A stretch of 64,000 bases of DNA from Owenia fusiformis (Eukaryota > Annelida > Polychaeta > Sabellida > Oweniidae): positions 17,015,759-17,079,758 of the forward strand of contig CAIIXF020000009.1 of NCBI GenBank assembly GCA_903813345.2, read 5' to 3'. Below are positions 62,001 to 64,000 of this stretch, in pieces. The notes beneath the pieces were generated by a model. The model ran no database searches and had not been told where the DNA came from. It was given only the letters and a program-made list of their open reading frames with translations. The translations under genes and the position numbers were made by a program. Numbering within the stretch: the first letter of the stretch is position 1; each line of letters opens with the position of its first letter.

Positions 62001-63121
62001 GCATTGGTTTTTCAAAATAAATAGAGTGTTCCTTCTGGAATGTTTTCCCCTAAAGACACATAATACTCTTATCTCCAGGATAGTATGCACAAATAAAGCC
62101 AAAGTTTTGCTAATATAGCCAAAAAATCTCTTAAAATATGAATGTGAGTTTACCTGTTAAATCTTCATCCTTCTGCCATCTGTTTTTCGGTACTTTTTTA
62201 GTTTTATGCAACCTGTGTTATACATGAATTCCCATAGAATGAAAAAAAGACTAGAAAAAATATCTGGCACAAATGCGCGTGCGGGGTTGTGTGCATGCGG
62301 GATTTAAACCAATCAGATAAGTTTATATATTCGATTCGATCAAGTGATTTTATTCACTCCTGAGCAATTATCATAAAAATCAAGCCACAATAGACACAGA
62401 GTGCCCCTACAGCTAACTCAGTAATCTAAATCTGACCTCAAACTCAATAACGGCATTCTTTACTATTAGGAATTATTTTGGCCTGTTATTGAGTTTAACC
62501 TCCTTTCTATTCTTTCCTTTGTTGCAAGTTCTGGATCCATCGAAACCATTTTCCGCGATAACATGCAACTGATACTTGACAATAATATAATAAAGGACCC
62601 ACGGTCCTGTGCTCACACAGTGTTTTGTGCAGCCAATGATGATTGACTTTATACATGAGAAAGTTCCCTGAAAATGACAGTCCTACTTTTTGTCAAATTT
62701 ATAGAGTAAACATCAAAAACTGTAATTTCAAGAGCTTTGAAATCTTCAGAGAACATAAGTTGCATATACAGCAACTACTACAAGTTTTTTGAAAGTTCTA
62801 CTTCAACAAGTGTCTAGTATTTACAGAAAATTTGACTTTTTGATGTCAAAGTCAGCAATTTCTCGTAAACTTGGGAAATGGCGATGATAGGTCAAATAGA
62901 CATTATGGATATGCATAAAATGAATATAGATATGACTCAATCCGAATAGCAGTTTTAATTTGTGCAGGCTTGCAGCCAATGTTGACAGACAGACCAACGG
63001 ACGGACAGATGCCTGAGCCAAAAACACATAACATCAAGCGATTTAACACAATATCATTTGAACTAGAAGAATGAGGCTACACTTACCAATCTCTAAAATG
63101 ACATTTCTGCATGTCCGTCAT
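27001..63121 (-). CDS. INTS1: Integrator complex subunit 1
   Basis: INTS1 is the largest Integrator subunit, a nuclear helical-repeat scaffold. Integrator cleaves nascent snRNA 3' ends through INTS11 and terminates paused polymerase II. Forty-three coding exons join in phase over 6219 nt, predicting 2072 residues (human about 2190). Landmarks along the protein are GEMIALGSKP, NFKTKGNPLVSVLVCNILVA, NELSNSRNPNNM, DLLANKDDYLRALRALLREI, IQRDAVWWLHTVVP, MLCRSRKPDFLLDIIQRQ, DTSEEALLLPDWLKLRMIRS and DFLWACIHIPKIWQGRD, all hallmark INTS1 blocks. The start (ATG at 63121-63119) precedes MTDMQKCHFRDWLHKTKKVP; a second ATG lies three codons later. Introns are short around conserved blocks but reach 4.8 kb and are full of repeats. 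No frameshift or missing block was seen. Confidence 0.93.
28195..28800 (+). repeat. Family A repeat, internal modules, three to four tandem copies
   Basis: A module of roughly 150-170 bases recurs: ATGGCAGCCATTTTGAAATT, then a CTTGAGCAGAGCTCCTTTGT block, then AGGCATCAGCAT, ATTTGAACCAAAT and a GAGTTATCAAAGATTACGT block. It lies in the intron between INTS1 exons 41 and 42, oriented + and so antisense to the gene. Head and GGAC tail are not evident in this copy. Confidence 0.75.
30785..31765. repeat. Minisatellite of TATGGCTATACAGGTAA type, unit about 91 or 112 bp
   Basis: About ten units fill an INTS1 intron between exons 36 and 37. Each unit strings together ATGTATGGCTATGTTGTAAA, TCATGAATTGTTATACAGG, TATGCCATGTATGGCTATAT and GGTAATTCTTGTATGGC. 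Spacing of the GTTGTAAATCA marker is mostly about 91, sometimes 103-113 where an extra 20-base subunit is present. The frames it opens are artefacts of the repeat. Confidence 0.9.
32465..32785 (+). repeat. Short family A copy in an INTS1 intron
   Basis: A degenerate head (AAAACGGCTACTCCACTAAG) is followed by one ATGGTGGCCATTTTAAATTG module, the AATCCATCAACCAGTATTTG and AGTTATCGCCC junction, GGATGGACAGC and the tail ATATCCCCCTCGAACTTTGT. It is about 320 bases long, with both ends recognisable, and antisense to INTS1. Confidence 0.7.
34155..34560. repeat. 34-bp minisatellite, about 12 copies
   Basis: The unit GTTCCACATTGTACATGACA plus TGTACCATCATTAT repeats almost perfectly from about 34160. 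The inner GTACATGACATGTAC is a near-palindrome. The array ends about 40 bases from the donor of INTS1 exon 32 (34601-34679) and lies in the following intron. Confidence 0.93.
35269..40416 (-). CDS. INTS1: INTS1 exons 22-30
   Basis: Exons are 40416-40270, 39955-39806, 39598-39494, 38924-38760, 38427-38316, 37121-36963, 36705-36575, 35836-35597 and 35483/35484-35269, covering residues about 941-1415. Exon 22 holds EVLSFFMKRLVSHQASQRQL. Exon 25 holds VERSTVMNQVLPVEYEFNER. Exon 26 holds TQDQVLLQWPGGESANMSIL and VVHAIIILLTYGRPLG. Exon 27 holds LLKIWFPEGGSPPTAYLVDT. Exon 28 holds LLLFVQSFGMPVASMSKLLS and exon 29 holds MAQLIEVQQMRGAMGGDKFR. Exon 26 is next to a 13-copy repeat of its own 3' end; the donor nearest the exon body (38315-38314) is the one that keeps frame with exon 27. 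Confidence 0.88.
37394..37450 (+). repeat. Short dispersed repeat, copy 1 of 2
   Basis: GAATCAGCCACCTGGTGGTG followed by AAACTGGTAACTACCTACTC and GCATTTGGGTAATTG matches 47115-47170 with only a few differences. It contains the palindrome CCACCTGGTGG. Both copies are in INTS1 introns in the same orientation. The full extent of the family is not visible here. Confidence 0.65.
37672..38366. repeat. 52-bp minisatellite carrying the end and donor site of INTS1 exon 26
   Basis: Thirteen copies follow each other at 52-base spacing; the GAGGTCTGCCA marker runs from about 37693 to 38317. On the gene strand each unit reads GTAGTACATGCCATCATCAT, then ACCGCTCACATATGGCAGAC, then CTCTGG|GTAAGT. This is the last 45 or so bases of exon 26 plus its 5' splice site. 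One copy has an altered donor (ACTAACC on the + strand). Because 52 is not a multiple of three, each downstream copy shifts frame. Confidence 0.93.
39066..39190 (+). repeat. Family A head fragment in an INTS1 intron
   Basis: AACTAGAAAACAACAACTCC followed by ATGGAGTAGCAAATCCCACC is the family A head in + orientation. The rest of the element is missing or unrecognisable. Confidence 0.6.
40915..41912 (+). repeat. Family B repeat, apparently complete
   Basis: The head reads ACACAAATGTGTACAAAATG followed by TCCCCACCAATGGGTGATCC. The tail reads GGCCCCATACTATGTGGTGG followed by GGACATAA. ATGTCCCCACC at the head and GGTGGGGACAT at the tail are inverted repeats. Between them are several CAAAATGGCC modules and, before the tail, AAACTGCCGGACGTACAGAC with AGACGGATG. 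There is no reading frame of note. It is antisense to INTS1. Confidence 0.75.
42575..42842. repeat. Foldback element with central hairpin
   Basis: TTTATCCCATAGTTCACCT on the left pairs with AGCTCAACTATGGGATAAAG on the right. Inside, GTGATATCTGTGAAATAATT pairs with GTATTCCACAGATATCAC around 42718-42759. No frame is present. Confidence 0.6.
44190..44600. mobile_element. TIR element with internal direct repeat
   Basis: AAAGGACGATTCTCGGTTTG with GAGAAC on the left and GTTCTCCAAACCGAGAATCG with TCCTTT on the right form near-perfect 26-base inverted ends. Inside, a unit of about 180 bases is repeated in direct orientation; markers are TAGAAATATTACCCAAATTA and GAAGCAGGGATAA. It is non-coding. Confidence 0.75.
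45034..51630 (-). CDS. INTS1: INTS1 exons 10-21
   Basis: Exons are 51630-51485, 51284-51143, 50686-50504, 50320-50212, 49948-49828, 48108-48031, 47753-47596, 47294-47198, 46498-46407, 46242-45981, 45596-45467 and 45204-45034, covering residues about 378-940. Exons 10-12 hold the best-conserved N-terminal block (SKAAQDLLMGVCMNC, NELSNSRNPNNM, DLLANKDDYLRAL, LGLMQER; DUF3677 region in Pfam terms). Exon 14 holds IQRDAVWWLHTVVPKITELK. Exon 18 holds LAISNLYWKAWGLLLIIVTF. Exon 19 is highly charged (DEIKARDKQARELEKQRILD) and probably helical. Exon 20 holds MLCRSRKPDFLLDIIQRQ. The start of exon 10 has been amplified into a 63-bp minisatellite. Confidence 0.88.
47115..47170 (+). repeat. Short dispersed repeat, copy 2 of 2
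   Basis: GAATCAGCCACCTGGTGGCG followed by AAACTGGTACCTACCTACTC and GCATCTGAGTAATTG is the partner of 37394-37450. It lies about 30 bases from INTS1 exon 17 (47198-47294), in the downstream intron. Confidence 0.65.
48109..49827. other. INTS1 intron 14, no feature recognised
   Basis: The 1.7-kb intron between exons 14 and 15 is unique-looking sequence with a moderately GC-rich patch near 48840-48960. No exon, RNA gene or clear repeat was recognised. Confidence 0.4.
51583..52020. repeat. 63-bp minisatellite carrying the start and acceptor site of INTS1 exon 10
   Basis: Seven copies follow at 63-base spacing; CTTTGACAG|CT markers fall near 51630, 51693, 51756, 51819, 51882, 51945 and 52008. On the gene strand each unit reads CCTTGTTTTTAG|CTGTCAAA and then GGCTGCTCAGGATCTGTTGA and TGGGTGTGTGTATTGA. 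This is the 3' splice site plus about 45 bases of exon 10. Each upstream acceptor is part of a TAG that falls in frame with the exon, so use of an outer acceptor would add a stop. The array also opens a long frame on the + strand with a 21-residue period, which is an artefact. Confidence 0.93.
52545..53852 (+). repeat. Family A repeat, complete copy with GGAC tetranucleotide tail
   Basis: The head (about 52548-52594) ends GTAGCGAATCCCATCGAAC. The tail (about 53822-53852) reads CCTATATCCCTCCGAACTTC followed by GTTCGATGGGATAA. AATCCCATCGAAC at the head and GTTCGATGGGAT at the tail are inverted repeats. The body holds about six modules of 134-167 bases: ATTCACATACCAAATATGAA, AAAATCGCTCCACTAC, GAGTTA and CAAAATGGCCGCC. 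Before the tail come GGGCCAACGGTATTTGAGTT, ATTGCCC and a GGAC/AGAC/GTAC run at about 53725-53813. There is no coding frame. It is antisense to INTS1. Confidence 0.85.
53927..63121 (-). CDS. INTS1: INTS1 exons 1-9 (N-terminal)
   Basis: Exons are 63121-63087, 62212-62154, 60632-60600, 58199-57987, 57470-57271, 57052-56915, 56368-56221, 55434-55317 and 54113-53927, covering residues 1-377. Exons 1-3 are tiny (35, 59 and 33 coding bases) and together give MTDMQKCHFRDW, KKVPKNRWQKDED and GHMHPGEMIALG. The last matches the human GHPPPGDFIALG. Exon 4 holds KKPGLLPSDRKREAPPGSSL, a basic segment that could act in nuclear import. Exon 5 holds LLCGAVKYLRRQRVKPEPAM, exon 6 holds NFKTKGNPLVSVLVCNILVA, and exon 7 holds GERVWVDREDCKGFVENIQT. 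Exon 9 holds RQATDNISKNVLRLLLATCG and ends at LHNPK. Confidence 0.88.
54325..55215 (+). repeat. Family A repeat, older copy
   Basis: A degenerate head near 54330 (AACTCCCAAGATTAGCAAAT) is followed by four ATGGCAGCCATTTTGAATTC-type modules. The block GAGCAGATTCATATATTCTT, AAGGCATCAGCAT and TTTGAACCAAAT recurs. The tail at about 55130-55195 keeps GACGAACAAACGGATGGAG and CTATATCTTAGCAAGTTTGA. It is antisense to INTS1, between exons 8 and 9. Confidence 0.75.
55565..56150. mobile_element. TIR element relic between INTS1 exons 7 and 8
   Basis: The left inverted repeat contains ATCATATGATATATGTTAAA, CCATGCCATGTATTATACAT and ATATCATTTTAAAG. The right one, reverse-complemented, contains ATTATATGATATATATTAAA, CCATATGTCATATATTATAT and ATATCATTTTAAAG. 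The left outer end ATACAGGGCGGGCTGAAGAA is like the TACAGGG ends at 13822. The 340-base middle has no transposase-like frame. Confidence 0.65.
56640..56860 (+). repeat. Dispersed repeat fragment shared with 60290-60470
   Basis: ATGTATGTCAAATATGTAGG, ATGGATGAGCTATCAAAATG, TCAAACAGTTATACTAAATA and GTAAAACTATTTACCAATAT match the segment at 60290-60470 in order. It appears to be an old family A-related piece, antisense to INTS1. Confidence 0.55.
57670..57715. repeat. Homopolymer G run facing homopolymer C run
   Basis: AGGGGGTGGGGGGGGGGGGC is followed within about 10 bases by ACCCACCCCCCCCCC. The strand could fold into a G:C stem, or each run could form a quadruplex-type structure. It lies in the intron between INTS1 exons 4 and 5 and is also a likely site of assembly error. 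Confidence 0.8.
58563..60560 (+). repeat. Family A repeat split by a nested TIR element
   Basis: The head AACTAGAAATCAACAACTCT with AGCTAATCCCAATGAACC lies at 58563-58610. The tail GTATCCCTACTGAACTATGT with TCTTTGGGATGAA lies at about 60525-60557, preceded by GCTCTGGACAGACAGAGGGA. Between them sits a foreign TIR element (59278-60282), so the original copy was roughly 1 kb. It is antisense to INTS1, in the intron between exons 3 and 4. Confidence 0.6.
59278..60282. mobile_element. TIR element, about 1 kb with about 115-bp inverted ends
   Basis: The left arm (about 59280-59395) reads GTAATGGACGGTTTTAAACA, CAGATGCTTTTTAGAGACCA and ATCTCTTTAA, then TTCAATTATCTATCAACTCT and GAAGATTTGAAGACAAA. The right arm (about 60165-60280) is its reverse complement with scattered changes. 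The middle of about 770 bases has no recognised transposase. It probably needs a helper element. Confidence 0.8.
61430..61990 (-). pseudogene. Mariner-like transposase relic
   Basis: On the - strand an ATG near 61677 begins MSQFNSHKFKSSHSQEIEKM and continues to KPDKKALRSLAQFHTSQPHK before frame loss. In another frame YATMKKVCKEYTADRTTIMR followed by WQKRFKNDDWTLEP reads like the second helix-turn-helix of mariner transposases (VY..YG....TV.RW..RF..G). The fragment stops near 61445 and lacks the catalytic DD-D/E core. The outer end, read on the - strand, is TACAAGGGTTGTTCCAGAAG followed by TAATGC (about 61956-61980), typical of mariner ends. It lies in INTS1 intron 2. Confidence 0.6.
62925..63015 (+). 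repeat. Repeat tail fragment with GGAC motif
   Basis: GCAGTTTTAATTTGTGCAGG is followed by GACAGACAGACCAACGGACG and GACAGATGCC. This is like the region before the tails of families A and B. It lies in INTS1 intron 1. Confidence 0.5.
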
Positions 63122-64000
63122 TGTGTCTATTCGTCCGAGTGTCCCAGATTGTAAAATTAAACTTTTAGCGAAACGAAATTGTTGTCAAATAGATTGATAA
63201 TTATTAACGCGATTACTCAAGATAAAAAGATCAATTTTGAGGATAACAGGTATCTTTGATTGATTTATATTGCTCATGTATACACGCAAAATAGTTATTA
63301 ATTGCAAACCTACTGTTTGTAATTCAGTGCCGCGATGACGGTTAATTTCTGATACGATTTGCAATTTCGATGTTTTATGAACTAACCGTCATTTTAGTTA
63401 TATTCCAAACCTGTCTCCGATATTTTCGTAACTATGCATCAATAGGGTCTAAGGGGGATATGGGATGGTGCGTATGTATTCTTACAGGTTATGTAGGTTA
63501 TGCATGCTTGAATCACATTTTTTATGTAATATACCATGTTTTCAGGGTTTAATTAGTTCCGCTTGTTGAGACCTGTGGAATGATTAAATAAACGCATCAA
63601 AGGCAAAATGATCATGGAGGTTAGACCTAGCCTGGGCCATAAGACAAGAAACGAGGCCCCGGCTATTTTTGTTGGACTATGTCGAAACAAGCCCAGTCAA
63701 AGGGAGTAAGTCACCCCCTTTGATATTGCATATATTATTCTAATATAGGCTAAAGAATATATAAGAAGGAGGGTTGGCTTACTCCCAATGCCCAGAGACT
63801 AGGATTTGTTGAACTAAAGTTGATTGGTTGGTGTTATCCCGTTCCCGGACTATAGTCCTGCACTGATCGCATTCATTTGCCTGTACGATTACAACTTGGG
63901 AGAATTATCTACGCCCCTTACACTTAAGATACCTACCTCAATGCATTATAGAACTCAAGATGTAACTTCTAATATATTGGAACCGCCGATTGTCTGGGTA
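63122..64000. other. INTS1 upstream region
   Basis: The INTS1 5' UTR and promoter should lie here. Exon 1 continues upstream of the ATG for an unknown distance. I see no TATA box on the gene strand. GCCGCGATGACGG near 63330 resembles a CRE/ATF half-site. A small inverted repeat (GGGAGTAAGTCACCCCCTTT near 63700 against AGGAGGGTTGGCTTACTCCC near 63765) is present. No gene was recognised on the + strand. Confidence 0.35.

Noticed and set aside
1-64000. tRNA, rRNA or snRNA genes.
   Set aside because: I looked for obvious tRNA A/B boxes with cloverleaf flanks and for snRNA-like motifs and found none I could defend. A covariance-model scan would be decisive.

Overview
This is an AT-rich piece of an animal nuclear genome. 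Genes are split into many short exons with canonical GT-AG borders, introns are packed with diverged foldback elements and minisatellites, and the two recognisable proteins are metazoan. The style of the repeats (CAAAATGGCGGCCATTTT modules joined to GGAC tetranucleotide runs) suggests a marine invertebrate, perhaps a mollusc or another non-vertebrate bilaterian. The species cannot be fixed from sequence alone.

Layout. (a) Positions 1-3751, + strand: the last two exons of a gene I do not recognise, ending in a stop at 3749-3751. (b) 4784-5224, + strand: a CCAAT box, a TATA box and a possible first exon with a strong splice donor; the gene is not identified. (c) 5225-8658: intergenic DNA with several foldback elements. 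(d) 8659-23619, - strand: a complete RADIL gene (Rap1 effector) in 13 coding exons. Its frame is continuous and predicts 1927 residues with the order RA, RA, FHA, DIL, long Ser-rich linker, PDZ. (e) 23620-27000: intergenic. (f) 27001-63121, - strand: a complete INTS1 gene, the largest Integrator subunit, in 43 coding exons. Its frame is continuous and predicts 2072 residues. (g) 63122-64000: the INTS1 upstream region.

I placed splice sites by matching GT/AG borders, codon phase and remembered family conservation. All 13 RADIL exons and all 43 INTS1 exons join in phase without a stop. Individual borders could be wrong by a few bases. UTRs and any alternative exons are not resolved.

The most unusual structure lies inside INTS1. 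Two minisatellites have grown out of exon edges: a 52-bp unit in 13 copies carries the end of exon 26 with its 5' splice site, and a 63-bp unit in 7 copies carries the start of exon 10 with its 3' splice site. In both, only the copy next to the true exon appears productive. Two related dispersed repeat families with inverted ends also lie throughout the introns, and every copy I could orient is antisense to its host gene. RADIL and INTS1 share no pathway; RADIL acts in Rap1-controlled adhesion and INTS1 in nuclear RNA 3'-end processing. Their genes share an arm band in human (7p22), so the pairing may be old linkage.
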